This document shows, one piece after another, positions 30,318 to 38,487 of a stretch of 64,000 nt of DNA. Origin of the DNA: Streptomyces curacoi. GTDB taxonomy: Bacteria > Actinomycetota > Actinomycetes > Streptomycetales > Streptomycetaceae. Positions within the stretch are counted from its first letter, which is position 1. Every line of letters begins with the position of its first letter. The notes under the pieces are model-generated. The model was not told the origin of the DNA and ran no database searches. It saw nothing but the letters and a program-made list of their open reading frames with translations. Position numbers and translations under genes: made by a program. Location of the stretch: assembly GCF_001513975.1 (NCBI RefSeq), contig NZ_KQ947985.1, positions 867,731 to 931,730 of the forward strand, in the 5' to 3' direction.

Positions 30318-30353
30318 GCCTCACCCCCGTGATCGCGCGAACGGGGGTGAGGC
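30318..30353. terminator. 13-bp perfect inverted repeat after the HAD phosphatase gene
   Basis: Arms GCCTCACCCCCGT and ACGGGGGTGAGGC around a 10-base spacer, directly downstream of the HAD gene (minus) and upstream of the NLR remnant. There is no T-run, so it may be a GC-rich Streptomyces terminator. Confidence 0.6.
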
Positions 30354-30375
30354 TACCGGGAGTTGACGGGACCGG

Positions 30376-31023
30376 TCAGGAGAGCTGGCCGTCGTAGTCA
30401 GGCAGCTTGTAGGTCTTCTCGGCGTGGCCGCCGGACAGGTCGGTGGCGCTGTTGCCGATGTTCGCGATGATCGTGTAGCCCTTGGACTCGATGTCGGCGC
30501 GCTGGGCCGTCTTGTACTCGGCGACGTTCTTGAAGAGGTCGAGGAAGCTCCGTACATAGAGGCCGGAGACCTGGTAGCCGACGTGCTCCAGGTTGTAGTC
30601 GGTCACCGAGTAGATGATGCCGGGGCGGGCGGTCACGAAGAACAGGGAGACGCCGTGCTCCTGGGCGTACTCGGCGACCTCCAGGACCGGCTGGTTGGGC
30701 GGCTGCGGGTAGCTGAAGCCGAAGTCCGTCTCCAGGGTGGTGTTGTCGATGTCGAAGACGATCGCCTGCTTCTCACCCGGCTTGGTGTTCGCGATCCGCT
30801 GCTTCAGATAGGGCAGCGCCTGGTCCATCACCGCCTGGCAGTCCTTCTGCCAGGTGTCGTAGTCGACATCCGCCGAGGACACTGCCGTGGTGGTGGCGGT
30901 CGAGGCGGCGGGGGAGGCGCTCGTCGCTGTCGTGGCGGCTTCGGCGGGGACCGCGAGGGCCACGAGGGCCGCCGCTGAGGCGGTGCTGACCGCGATTCGG
31001 CGTGCCCAAAGGCGAAGCGTCAT
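30376..31023 (-). CDS. Secreted HAD-superfamily acid phosphatase (class B-like)
   Basis: 215 residues. Sec signal peptide (MTLRLWARRIAVSTASAAAL, cleavage likely after AEAA), then an Ala/Thr/Ser linker, then HAD motif I AIVFDIDNTTLETDFGF, motif II in SLFFVTARP and motif IV-like GNSATDLSG. This matches PF03767 acid phosphatases that scavenge phosphate outside the cell. A lipobox is absent, so it is probably free or wall-associated. Divergent from the M23 peptidase across about 490 bp. Confidence 0.85.
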   Translation of the reverse strand: MTLRLWARRIAVSTASAAALVALAVPAEAATTATSASPAASTATTTAVSSADVDYDTWQKDCQAVMDQALPYLKQRIANTKPGEKQAIVFDIDNTTLETDFGFSYPQPPNQPVLEVAEYAQEHGVSLFFVTARPGIIYSVTDYNLEHVGYQVSGLYVRSFLDLFKNVAEYKTAQRADIESKGYTIIANIGNSATDLSGGHAEKTYKLPDYDGQLS

Positions 31024-31517
31024 GTGGGGGGTCCTCTCACGTCACGTGCGCTGTGGTTGTCGCGTGCATGTTCGTGCGCAGGGATGGCTGGTGGGGAACC
31101 AGCTGGTTACCGGACGGTAGCTCAAGTTGAGGTGTCCATCACAGACCGGCGACGGCATTCATTACCGAAGGCGGAGGGGGGCGTAGCGCCCGTCACATTC
31201 CGGGGTTCCGTGATTGCGCTCAGCGGTGACATGCCGCACAGGCGATTTGTCCGCTACTAGCGGGAATAGTGGAAACGGCCCCTGGGGCAAAACGGACTTC
31301 TGTCACGGAATCCGTCCGGCGGATTGGGTATCTGTGCCTATTCGTCCCTAATGCGGGCTCTGTCAAGATGCAGGGATTTTTGTGGCGGAGTACTAGCGTC
31401 CGTCGTAGATAGCGGGTTTTGGGGTTCGCCCGGACGGGGGTTACCAAGGGATGGCCATCCGGCGACCGCTTCGTGCGTCGGGTGGTTTTCTCTGCCGTCG
31501 TCCCCGTGAGGTTTCGA
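31024..31517. other. 490-bp divergent intergenic region (HAD phosphatase / M23 peptidase)
   Basis: No credible gene. It contains a small palindrome CTCAAGTTGAG at 31121-31131 and a hairpin GCTGGT/ACCAGC nearby. The length upstream of a cell-wall hydrolase suggests a structured 5' leader, but I could not fit the conserved c-di-AMP (ydaO-type) riboswitch blocks. Confidence 0.45.
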
Positions 31518-32138
31518 ATGTCCCCGCGCTTCTCGTTCCGTTCGTCCCGTACGTCCTCGTTCCGCAACCGTGCCGCTGTGCTGGCCGCCGGCCTGGGGGC
31601 CTCGGTCGTACTGGGCGCCGGGGGCGCGGTCGCCGCTGAGATGACCTCCGCCACCGGCGTCTCCACCGCCGTACAGGCGCAGAGCGCCGCGGTGAAGAAG
31701 GCCGCCGCCAAGAAGGCCGCCTCCTGGGTGAGCCCGGTGAAGAAGTACACGAAGACCGCCAGCTTCGCGCAGGCCGGCGCCAGGTGGCAGTCCACCCACA
31801 GCGGGCAGGACTTCGCCGTGCCCAGCGGCACCCAGGTCGTGGCCGCGCACGGCGGCACCGTCGTCAAGGCCGGCGGTAACGGCGCCGGTGACGGTCCCGC
31901 GTACGGCAACGCCGTCGTCATCAAGCACGGCAACGGGGCCTACTCCCAGTACGCCCACCTGTCGCGCATCGACGTGAAGGTCGGCCAGGTCGTCAAGACC
32001 GGTCAGCAGATAGCCCGGTCCGGCAATACCGGCAACTCCAGCGGGCCGCACCTGCACTTCGAGATCCGTACCACCGCCAACTACGGCTCCGCCGTCGACC
32101 CGGTGGCCTTCCTGCGGGCCAAGGGTCTGACCGTCTGA
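31518..32138 (+). CDS. Secreted M23 (LytM) peptidase
   Basis: 206 residues from MSPRFSFRSSRTSSFRNRAA. A basic n-region and hydrophobic core (AAVLAAGLGASVVLGAGGAV) form a Sec signal. The zinc site is HSGQDFAVP (HxxxD) plus HLHFEIR (HxH), with the LytM-typical GNAVVIKHGNGAYSQYAHLS. Such enzymes cut peptidoglycan cross-bridges. There is no LysM or other anchoring domain, only a Lys/Ala-rich linker, so this is a single-domain hydrolase. An upstream in-frame extension is possible but would spoil the signal peptide. Confidence 0.88.
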   Translation: MSPRFSFRSSRTSSFRNRAAVLAAGLGASVVLGAGGAVAAEMTSATGVSTAVQAQSAAVKKAAAKKAASWVSPVKKYTKTASFAQAGARWQSTHSGQDFAVPSGTQVVAAHGGTVVKAGGNGAGDGPAYGNAVVIKHGNGAYSQYAHLSRIDVKVGQVVKTGQQIARSGNTGNSSGPHLHFEIRTTANYGSAVDPVAFLRAKGLTV

Positions 32139-32201
32139 GACGCCTGCTGTCTTGGGCGCCTGACCGTCTTGGATGCCTGACCGTCTGGGACGCCGAGCCG
32201 T

Positions 32202-32777
32202 TCAGGCGCCCTTGTGTGCCTGGGTGACCAGGTCCGTGGCGACCTCGAGGATTGCCTTGCGCTTCTCCTCGGGGTCGCCTTCGACGTCCTTCAGTACGAA
32301 CATCCCGGCGTGCATCGTGAACAGGGCGCTGATGCAGCGGACCTGGTCGACCAGGTCCGCGTCCGGATCGATGATGATGTCGCGCATGCCGAGCATCCGC
32401 TCCTTGAACATCTCGCCGATGCTCAGCTCGCGGACGGTCGCCTGGTTCTCCTGCATGAAGCGGAAGAGCGGGGCCGCGTCGGTCAGGGTCTGGCTGTAGC
32501 GGCGGATGATCTCCTGCTTGGTGTCGAGGGTGTGCGGCTGCTGTCTGCCCCACTCGATCAGGTCCTCGATCGGCTTCGTCAGGTCCTCGAAGAGGCTGAC
32601 GATGATCTCTTCCTTGGTCTTGAAGTGGTAGTAGAGCGCCGCCTTCGTCACGTCCAGACGCTCGGCGATCTCGCGCAGGGAGGTCTTCTCGTAGCCCTGC
32701 TCGGCGAAGAGTTCGAGGGCCACGTCCTGGATGCGCTGGCGGGTGTTCCCGCGGCGCCGCTGTTTGGTGCCGTCCAT
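32202..32777 (-). CDS. TetR-family repressor, divergent to MFS exporter
   Basis: 191 residues from MDGTKQRRRGN; MGGTMDGTK, four codons upstream, is an alternative start. N-terminal HTH: ELFAEQGYEKTSLREIAERL followed by VTKAALYYHFKTKEEIIVSL. The helical ligand domain ends in VATDLVTQAHKGA. It is divergent from the drug-efflux gene at 32908, and the space between holds two matching 18-bp palindromes, so it very likely represses itself and the transporter, with release by a transported compound. Confidence 0.88.
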   Translation of the reverse strand: MDGTKQRRRGNTRQRIQDVALELFAEQGYEKTSLREIAERLDVTKAALYYHFKTKEEIIVSLFEDLTKPIEDLIEWGRQQPHTLDTKQEIIRRYSQTLTDAAPLFRFMQENQATVRELSIGEMFKERMLGMRDIIIDPDADLVDQVRCISALFTMHAGMFVLKDVEGDPEEKRKAILEVATDLVTQAHKGA

Positions 32778-32819
32778 GGTGCCGCCCATCCTCGCGCTAC
32801 TCGGCTTTCCGGAAAACTT

Positions 32820-32837
32820 ACTTGACGACCGGCTAGT
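32820..32837. promoter_or_regulatory. TetR operator 1
   Basis: ACTTGACGACCGGCTAGT. It matches operator 2, read on the other strand, at 15 of 18 positions and shares the flanking ACTT. Confidence 0.65.
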
Positions 32838-32866
32838 TACGCCCCTACCTTCCCGGAGTGTAGACA

Positions 32867-32884
32867 ACTTGCCGGGCGGCAAGT
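32867..32884. promoter_or_regulatory. TetR operator 2
   Basis: ACTTGCCGGGCGGCAAGT, with perfect 7-bp arms. It lies 24 bases before the MFS start codon, in inverted orientation to operator 1. With its neighbour it brackets the divergent promoters. Confidence 0.68.
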
Positions 32885-32907
32885 AAGTAGCTGGGGGAGT
32901 GGGAGTC

Positions 32908-34530
32908 ATGGCGGACACACAGGCCGTGGACATGGAGGCGGAGCCAGGAGCGGGACCACCGGGGGCCGGGCCGACAGCCGGACAAGGCGCCGGGTCGGCA
33001 GCCGGACAGGGCTCCGGGCAGGACGCCGGGAAGCAGCCCAAGAGCGTGCGGGTCGTGCTGCTCGCGCTGATGATCACGATGATGCTCGCGATGCTCGACA
33101 ACATGATCGTGGGCACGGCGATGCCGACGATCGTGGGTGAGCTGGGCGGGCTGGAGCATCTGTCGTGGGTCGTCACGGCCTACACCCTGGCGACCGCGGC
33201 CTCCACTCCGCTGTGGGGCAAGCTCGGTGACATGTACGGGCGCAAGGGCGTCTTCATGTCCTCGATCGTGCTCTTCCTGATCGGGTCCGCGCTGAGCGGG
33301 ATGGCCCAGGACATGGGGCAGCTGATCGCGTTCCGGGCGGTTCAGGGGCTGGGCGCCGGCGGACTGATGGTCGGTGTCATGGCGATCATCGGTGATCTGA
33401 TTCCGCCGCGGGAGCGGGGCAAGTACCAGGGCATGATGGCCGGTGTCATGGCGCTCGCGATGATCGGCGGGCCGCTGGTCGGGGGCACGATCACCGATCA
33501 CTGGGGCTGGCGCTGGGCGTTCTACATCAACCTGCCGCTCGGTGTCGTGGCGCTGGCCGCCATCAGTGTGGTGCTGCATCTGCCGAAGAAGCGGGCGCAG
33601 GCGCGGATCGACTATCTGGGCGCGGCGCTGCTGACCGTGGGGATCACCTCGATCGTGCTGGTCACCACGTGGGGCGGTACGGAGTACGCCTGGACGTCCG
33701 CGGTGATCATGGAGCTGATCGGGATCGGGGTCGCCGCGCTCGTGGGGTTTGTGTTCTGGCAGACCAAGGCTGCGGAGCCGGTGGTTCCGCTGCATATCTT
33801 CCGTAGCCGGAACTTCACGCTGATGTCCGTGATCGGGTTCGTCACCGGGTTCGTGATGTTCGGTGCGACGCTGTTCCTGCCGCTGTACCAGCAGTCGGTG
33901 CAGGGCGCGTCCGCGACGAACTCCGGGCTTCTGCTGCTGCCGATGCTCGGGGCGATGCTCGTCACCTCGATGGTCGCCGGGCGGGTGACCACGAACACCG
34001 GGCGGTACAAGGTGTTCCCGGTGTTCGGCAGTGTGGTGATGGTCGTCGGGCTGTATCTGCTGTCGTTGATGGACACCGGGACCAGTCAGTTCACGTCCGG
34101 TGTGTACATGGCTGTGGTGGGCGTCGGTATGGGGTGTCTGATGCAGATCACCATGCTGGTCGCGCAGAACAGCGTCGAGATGAAGGACATGGGCGTCGCG
34201 TCCTCGTCCGCCACGCTCTTCCGTACGCTCGGGTCCTCGTTCGGGGTCGCCGTGATGGGGGCGCTGTTCAACAGCCGGGTGCAGGACGTCATGGCCGAGC
34301 GGGCCGGGGCGCTGGGGGCGAAGGTGACCGAGCAGTCGGCGCAGTTGGATGCGGCGAGCCTGGCGAAGCTGCCGGAGGCGGCGCGGGAGGCTTATCAGCA
34401 GGCGGTGTCCGCGGGGACGCACTCGGCGTTTGTGCTGGGGGCCGTGATTGCCGTGCTGTCCCTGGTCGCGGCTGTGTTCGTGAAGGAGGTGCCGCTCAAG
34501 GGGGCGGGGCCCAAGGGTGACGCTGCCTGA
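32908..34530 (+). CDS. DHA2-family (EmrB/QacA) MFS multidrug exporter
   Basis: 540 residues from ATG 32908, with GGGAG close upstream. About 14 membrane helices follow a Gly/Ala/Gln-rich N-terminal tail. Motif A GKLGDMYGRKGVF and motif C-like GVMALAMIGGPLVGG, plus MLDNMIVGTAMPTIVGELGG in helix 1, mark proton-coupled drug antiporters of the DHA2 group. The divergent TetR gene with shared operators indicates ligand-induced expression. The substrate is not predictable. Confidence 0.92.
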   Translation: MADTQAVDMEAEPGAGPPGAGPTAGQGAGSAAGQGSGQDAGKQPKSVRVVLLALMITMMLAMLDNMIVGTAMPTIVGELGGLEHLSWVVTAYTLATAASTPLWGKLGDMYGRKGVFMSSIVLFLIGSALSGMAQDMGQLIAFRAVQGLGAGGLMVGVMAIIGDLIPPRERGKYQGMMAGVMALAMIGGPLVGGTITDHWGWRWAFYINLPLGVVALAAISVVLHLPKKRAQARIDYLGAALLTVGITSIVLVTTWGGTEYAWTSAVIMELIGIGVAALVGFVFWQTKAAEPVVPLHIFRSRNFTLMSVIGFVTGFVMFGATLFLPLYQQSVQGASATNSGLLLLPMLGAMLVTSMVAGRVTTNTGRYKVFPVFGSVVMVVGLYLLSLMDTGTSQFTSGVYMAVVGVGMGCLMQITMLVAQNSVEMKDMGVASSSATLFRTLGSSFGVAVMGALFNSRVQDVMAERAGALGAKVTEQSAQLDAASLAKLPEAAREAYQQAVSAGTHSAFVLGAVIAVLSLVAAVFVKEVPLKGAGPKGDAA

Positions 34531-34559
34531 GCGGGTGGTGATGGGGAGGTCCTCGGGTG

Positions 34560-34735
34560 ATGTGCCGGCCCGGGGGCCTTCCCTTTTTGGTTTCCTCGCC
34601 CCCGCCGCCCCTACCCGTCCCATCCTCCAGGGGCGCTGCCCCTTCGACCCCGTTCCCTGGGGGCCTGCGGCCCCCAGACCCCCGCTGTCGGCCCTGAAGG
34701 GGCCTCGTCCTCAAACGCCGGACGGGCTGAGATTG
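34560..34735. repeat. Intergenic repeat-like element of the Streptomyces dispersed type
   Basis: Contains several GC-rich stems (GGGGCGCTGCCCC; CTGGGGGCCTGCGGCCCCCAG) and ends in CCTCAAACGCCGGACGGGCT, a phrase I recall as recurring between genes in many Streptomyces genomes. It leads directly into the tandem array. Confidence 0.5.
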
Positions 34736-35150
34736 CCGGGGCCGGCGCCGGGAGTGGTCGCCGTCGGGGTGTGCGTCCCCAGCGGGTGGGTGGGGGTTGG
34801 GGATGGTGTGCCCTTGTCCTCGTGCGCTGGATGGGCTGGGATTGCCGGGGCCGGCGCTGGGGAGTGGTCGCCGTCGGGGTGTGCGTCCCCAGCGGGTGGG
34901 TGGGGGTTGGGGATGGTGTGTCCTCGTCCTCGTGCGCCGGATGGGCTGGGATTGCCGGGGTCGGCGCTGGGGAGTGGTCGCCGTCGGGGTGTGCGTCCCC
35001 AGCGGGTGGGTGGGGCTGGGGATGGTGTGCCTTTGTCCTCGTGCGTTGGATGGGCTGGGATTGCCGGGGTCGGCGCTGGGAAGTGCCCAGGGGCTGGGGA
35101 TGGTGTGCCCTCGTCCTCGTGCGCCGGGCGGGCTGGGATACGCGGCCGGT
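34708..35150. repeat. ~109-bp tandem repeat array, about 4.5 copies
   Basis: The landmark GATTGCCGGGG recurs at about 34731, 34840, 34950 and 35059 (spacing 109, 110, 109), with a truncated fifth copy near 35138. The first unit begins with CCTCAAACGCCGGACGGGCT; later units carry CCTCGTGCGCCGGATGGGCT. The copies differ by scattered substitutions. There are no unique spacers. It fills the region between the MFS and AraC genes. Confidence 0.85.
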
Positions 35151-35181
35151 GTTGTCAGTGCCCCATGTCACCATCGGTCGC

Positions 35182-35628
35182 ATGGACAGGATGCGGCAGT
35201 TGCGGCTGGCCAAGGACGCCATGGATCGGGACTGGGCCGATCCCGGGCTCGATCTGGACGCCGTCGCTGCGCATGCCGGGTATTCGCGGTATCACTTCGT
35301 GCGGCTCTTCAAGGCGGCGTACGGCGAGACGCCGGGGCAGTATCTGACGCATCGGCGGATCGAGCGGGCCGAGGAGTATCTGCGGGGGGCCAATCTGACC
35401 GTGACGGAGATCTGCCATCTGGTCGGGTTCAGCAGCCTCGGTACGTTCTCGGCGCGGTTCAAGGCGCGGACCGGGCTGACGCCCAGCGAGTACCGGGACA
35501 GGCATGTCGGACGCGGCGCCTCGTTGATACCGGGGTGCTACGCGATGCTGTGGGCCGGGGGCTTCCGGCGCCGGGCGGCGCAGGGGCAAGGGCAAGGGCA
35601 GGAGAGCAACTCTGGAGAAGCGCGCTGA
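35182..35628 (+). CDS. AraC-family regulator (HTH domain only)
   Basis: 148 residues from MDRMRQLRLAKDAMDRDW. Two HTH motifs of the AraC type: LDAVAAHAGYSRYHFVRLFK and VTEICHLVGFSSLGTFSARF, ending GLTPSEYRDRH. There is no N-terminal ligand domain, as in SoxS/MarA-type proteins, but a ~40-residue C-terminal tail (Gln/Gly-rich at the end) is present. The start is uncertain, because an in-frame GTG at 35158 is also possible and no strong ribosome site is visible. It probably regulates the VOC gene 59 bases downstream. Confidence 0.82.
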   Translation: MDRMRQLRLAKDAMDRDWADPGLDLDAVAAHAGYSRYHFVRLFKAAYGETPGQYLTHRRIERAEEYLRGANLTVTEICHLVGFSSLGTFSARFKARTGLTPSEYRDRHVGRGASLIPGCYAMLWAGGFRRRAAQGQGQGQESNSGEAR

Positions 35629-35687
35629 CGGGGCCTCTGCCTACCGTGACGGTCAGGAACAGCAGCCGGAGCACGGGAGGCGTCGTC

Positions 35688-36122
35688 ATGATCAAAGGGC
35701 TGGGCATCACCACCGTATGGACGTTTGACCAGCAGCGCACCAAGGCGTTCTTCACCGAGAAGATCGGCTTCGAGGTGCGGAATGACCTCTCCATGGGCGA
35801 TATGCGGTGGGTCACCGTGGGCGCCAAGGACCAGCCGGATGTCGAGCTCGCGCTGATGAGCCTCGATGGGCCCGGCCTCGATCCCGAGTCCTCCGAGGCG
35901 TTGAAGAAGCTCGTCGGGAAGGGGGTCATCGGGGCCGGGGCGTTCCGGACCGACGACTGCCGGGGGGACTACGAGACCTTCAGGGCGCGCGGGGTGGAGT
36001 TCATCCAGGAGCCGCAGGAGCGGCCGTACGGCATCGAGGCGATCTTCCGTGACGACAACGGCAACTGGTACTCGCTGACCGAGCGGAGCGAGGAGCTCGA
36101 CTTCTCCAAGTCGTTCGGGTGA
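35688..36122 (+). CDS. VOC-family (glyoxalase/bleomycin-resistance fold) protein
   Basis: 144 residues from MIKGLGITTVW, with GGGAGG upstream. Paired beta-alpha-beta-beta-beta units: an N-terminal half ending at VELALMSLD and a C-terminal half ending IFRDDNGNWYSLTE, whose metal-ligand Glu equivalent is visible. Pairing with an AraC-type regulator is common for these, often in actinobacteria as GlxA-like enzymes. The reaction is not predictable. Confidence 0.83.
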   Translation: MIKGLGITTVWTFDQQRTKAFFTEKIGFEVRNDLSMGDMRWVTVGAKDQPDVELALMSLDGPGLDPESSEALKKLVGKGVIGAGAFRTDDCRGDYETFRARGVEFIQEPQERPYGIEAIFRDDNGNWYSLTERSEELDFSKSFG

Positions 36123-36144
36123 GCCCCAGCCCCCCGGGCGGCCG

Positions 36145-37716
36145 CTACGGCAGCATCGGGTAGCTCCCCGTGTTCGTCGGGGCGTGCTCCGGGAGCCACA
36201 GGACGGCCACCGCGCCCTCCGACGGGACGTGCTCCGGGGCGCCCGCGGGGCGGATGTTGCGGAAGGTCAGGCGGGCGCCGAGGACTCGGGCCTGACCTGC
36301 CGCGATCGTCAGGCCGAGGCCGTGGCCGTGGCCCGAGCGGTCGCTGCTGCCCGTGCGGAAGCGGCTGGGGCCCTCCGCGAGCAGGTCCTCGGGGAAGCCG
36401 GGGCCGTGGTCGCGGACCCGGATGACCCGGCCCTCGACGGTGACCTCGATGGGCGGCCTGCCGTGCCGCGCGGCGTTCGCCAGCAGGTTGAACAGCACCC
36501 GCTCCAGGCGGCGCGGGTCGGTCGTGACCTCCGACTCGTGGACGACCCGCACCTCGATCTCCGGGTCCTTCGCCGCGACCCGTCGGCTGACGAACTCGCC
36601 CAGCATGATGTCCTGCAGCTCGGCCCGTTCCGAGGCGCTGTCCAGCCGGGCCACCTCCAGGACGTCCTCGACGAGGGTGCGCATGGCCTTCGCCCGGTCC
36701 AGGACCAGTTCGGTGGGCCGGCCGGGGGGAAGGAGTTCCGCCGCCGTCAGCAGACCCGTCACCGGCGTGCGCAGCTCGTGCGCGATGTCCGCCGTGACCC
36801 GGCGCTCCGCCTCCAGCCGTTGCTGCAGCGCGTCCGCCATCGCGTCCACCGCGCTCGCGAGATCGTCGGTCTCGTCCCGTACGACACCCCCGATGGCGTC
36901 CCGCACCCGGACGTCCGGCTCCCCGCTCGCGACCTGGTTCGCCGCGGCCGCCGCCTTGCGCAGCCGGCGCGACAGCTGCCCGCCGATCAGCACGCCGAGC
37001 GCGCTGCCGCCAAGAACCACCGAGATGGAGCCGATGATCATGGCCTGGTCGAGGCGGTTGAGGATGTGCTCGCTGCGGTCGGTCCAGCCGGTGCGCAGCG
37101 ACAGGACATGCCCGTTGTTGAGCGGTACGGCCGCCCAGATGTCGGGCGCGCCGGTCGGTGAGTCGGTCACGTACGTCGCCCGCCGGCCCTCCTCGACCTT
37201 CTCCCGCAGCGCCGCCGGCAGCTCCGGGTCGTCGATCGTGGCGTTGGGGAAGTTCAGCCGTTTGGACTGCTCGTAGCTGCGCTGGGCGATCAGGATGCGT
37301 TCGTCCGCGAGGTCGCGCGCGCTGTCCAGCATGGAGACCCGGGCCTGGTTGTGCACGACCAGGCTGAGCACGATCGCCACGAGCGCGCCGACCAGCGCGA
37401 TCGCCGCGCTCAGCTTCCACCGCAGCCCCGTGCGAATGGCCACCCGGCCGCCGATACGACCGCTCAGATCCAAGCCCGTACGACCGCTCCGGCGCAGGCC
37501 CGCACGACCACCCGCACGACCGTGCGTACGACCAGCCGCCCGACCGTCCGTACGACCCCCCGGGCCACCGCCCGCGCGCCCTTCCATGCCACCGCCCGCC
37601 CGCGCACCCGCACGGACATCCGTCCCTTGGCCCGCACCATCCGCCGCGTCCGCCGCGTCCGTGAGGATCGCGCGCCCCGCGCCGGACGGAGCCGGGCGTC
37701 TGAACATCCCCCGCAT
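36145..37716 (-). CDS. cseC: CseC, sensor histidine kinase of the cell-envelope stress system
   Basis: 523 residues from MRGMFRRPAPS. Signals cell-wall damage to CseB, which switches on sigE. Membrane helices at about residues 100-125 and 225-250 flank an extracytoplasmic loop; then HAMP, the H-box ADIAHELRTPVTGLL, and an ATPase domain with NLLANAARHG, RDHGPGFPE and GHGHGLGLTIAA. The ~100 residues before the first helix are strongly Gly/Arg-rich and unusual for this family. The start lies 11 bases after the cseB stop. Confidence 0.92.
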   Translation of the reverse strand: MRGMFRRPAPSGAGRAILTDAADAADGAGQGTDVRAGARAGGGMEGRAGGGPGGRTDGRAAGRTHGRAGGRAGLRRSGRTGLDLSGRIGGRVAIRTGLRWKLSAAIALVGALVAIVLSLVVHNQARVSMLDSARDLADERILIAQRSYEQSKRLNFPNATIDDPELPAALREKVEEGRRATYVTDSPTGAPDIWAAVPLNNGHVLSLRTGWTDRSEHILNRLDQAMIIGSISVVLGGSALGVLIGGQLSRRLRKAAAAANQVASGEPDVRVRDAIGGVVRDETDDLASAVDAMADALQQRLEAERRVTADIAHELRTPVTGLLTAAELLPPGRPTELVLDRAKAMRTLVEDVLEVARLDSASERAELQDIMLGEFVSRRVAAKDPEIEVRVVHESEVTTDPRRLERVLFNLLANAARHGRPPIEVTVEGRVIRVRDHGPGFPEDLLAEGPSRFRTGSSDRSGHGHGLGLTIAAGQARVLGARLTFRNIRPAGAPEHVPSEGAVAVLWLPEHAPTNTGSYPMLP

Positions 37717-37727
37717 GCCCGCCCCGC

Positions 37728-38432
37728 TCAGGCCTTCAACTTGTAGCCGAAGCCACGGACCGTCTCGATACGGTCCTGGCCGATCTTCTGCCGCAGCCGC
37801 TGCACATGCACGTCGACGACGCGCGTGTCCCCGCCCCAGCCGTAGTCCCACACGCGCTCCAGCAGCTTGTCCCGCGACAGCACCGTGCCCGGCGCGGAGG
37901 AGAACTCCAGCAGCAGCCGCATCTCGGTCGGCGTGAGCGCCACGGGCTGCCCCGCCCTGCGCACCTCCATGCCCTCGGTGTCGATCTCCAGGTCGCCGAA
38001 GGTCAGCACCCCGCCGCCGGCGGCCGAAGCGGCCTCGTCCGACCGGTCCCCGCCGCTCGCGTGCCCGAAGCGGCGCAGCACGGCGCGGATCCGTGCGACC
38101 AGCACGGCACCGTCGAAGGGCTTGGTCACATAGTCGTCCGCGCCCGCCTCCAGGCCCAGCACCACGTCGATCGAGTCCGCGCGCGCCGACAGCATGATCA
38201 CCGGCACGGTCGACTCGTCCCTGATCCGGCGGCACAGGCTGACGCCGTCCAGGCCCGGGACCATGACGTCAAGCAGCGCGATGTCCGGCCGGTTCGCCCG
38301 GAACGCCGCCAGGCCCGACAGCCCGTCGGGCATGGCGGTGACCGCGAAGCCGTCCCGCTCCAGGGCCAGCTGGGTGGCCTCGCGGATGACGTCGTCGTCC
38401 TCGACGAACAGAACGTGGGTCTGGTCTGCCAT
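37728..38432 (-). CDS. cseB: CseB, OmpR-type response regulator controlling sigE
   Basis: 234 residues. Receiver with E11/D12 and phospho-acceptor D55 (IALLDVMVPG), Lys in DDYVTKPFDG, then an OmpR-type winged helix VALTPTEMRLLLEFSSAPGT ... VDVHVQRLRQKIGQDRIETV. In S. coelicolor phospho-CseB activates the sigE promoter. It sits between cseA and cseC, all on the minus strand downstream of sigE. Confidence 0.95.
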   Translation of the reverse strand: MADQTHVLFVEDDDVIREATQLALERDGFAVTAMPDGLSGLAAFRANRPDIALLDVMVPGLDGVSLCRRIRDESTVPVIMLSARADSIDVVLGLEAGADDYVTKPFDGAVLVARIRAVLRRFGHASGGDRSDEAASAAGGGVLTFGDLEIDTEGMEVRRAGQPVALTPTEMRLLLEFSSAPGTVLSRDKLLERVWDYGWGGDTRVVDVHVQRLRQKIGQDRIETVRGFGYKLKA

Positions 38433-38487
38433 CCCGGTGCTCTCAGTCCTCGTGGTTCTCTGTGGTCTGCGTGTGTGCTGGGGGAGC

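Noticed and set aside
29893..30324. Separate 143-residue functional gene coupled by GTGA to the next frame
   Set aside because: The reading continues the same protein family across the frame change, and the following frames also break, which fits decay better than coupling.
31260..31517. c-di-AMP (ydaO-type) riboswitch upstream of the M23 peptidase
   Set aside because: Such genes often carry one in Streptomyces, but I could not find the conserved sequence blocks.
34708..35150. CRISPR-like spaced repeat array
   Set aside because: Units are contiguous ~109-bp tandem copies without unique spacers, and no cas genes are present.
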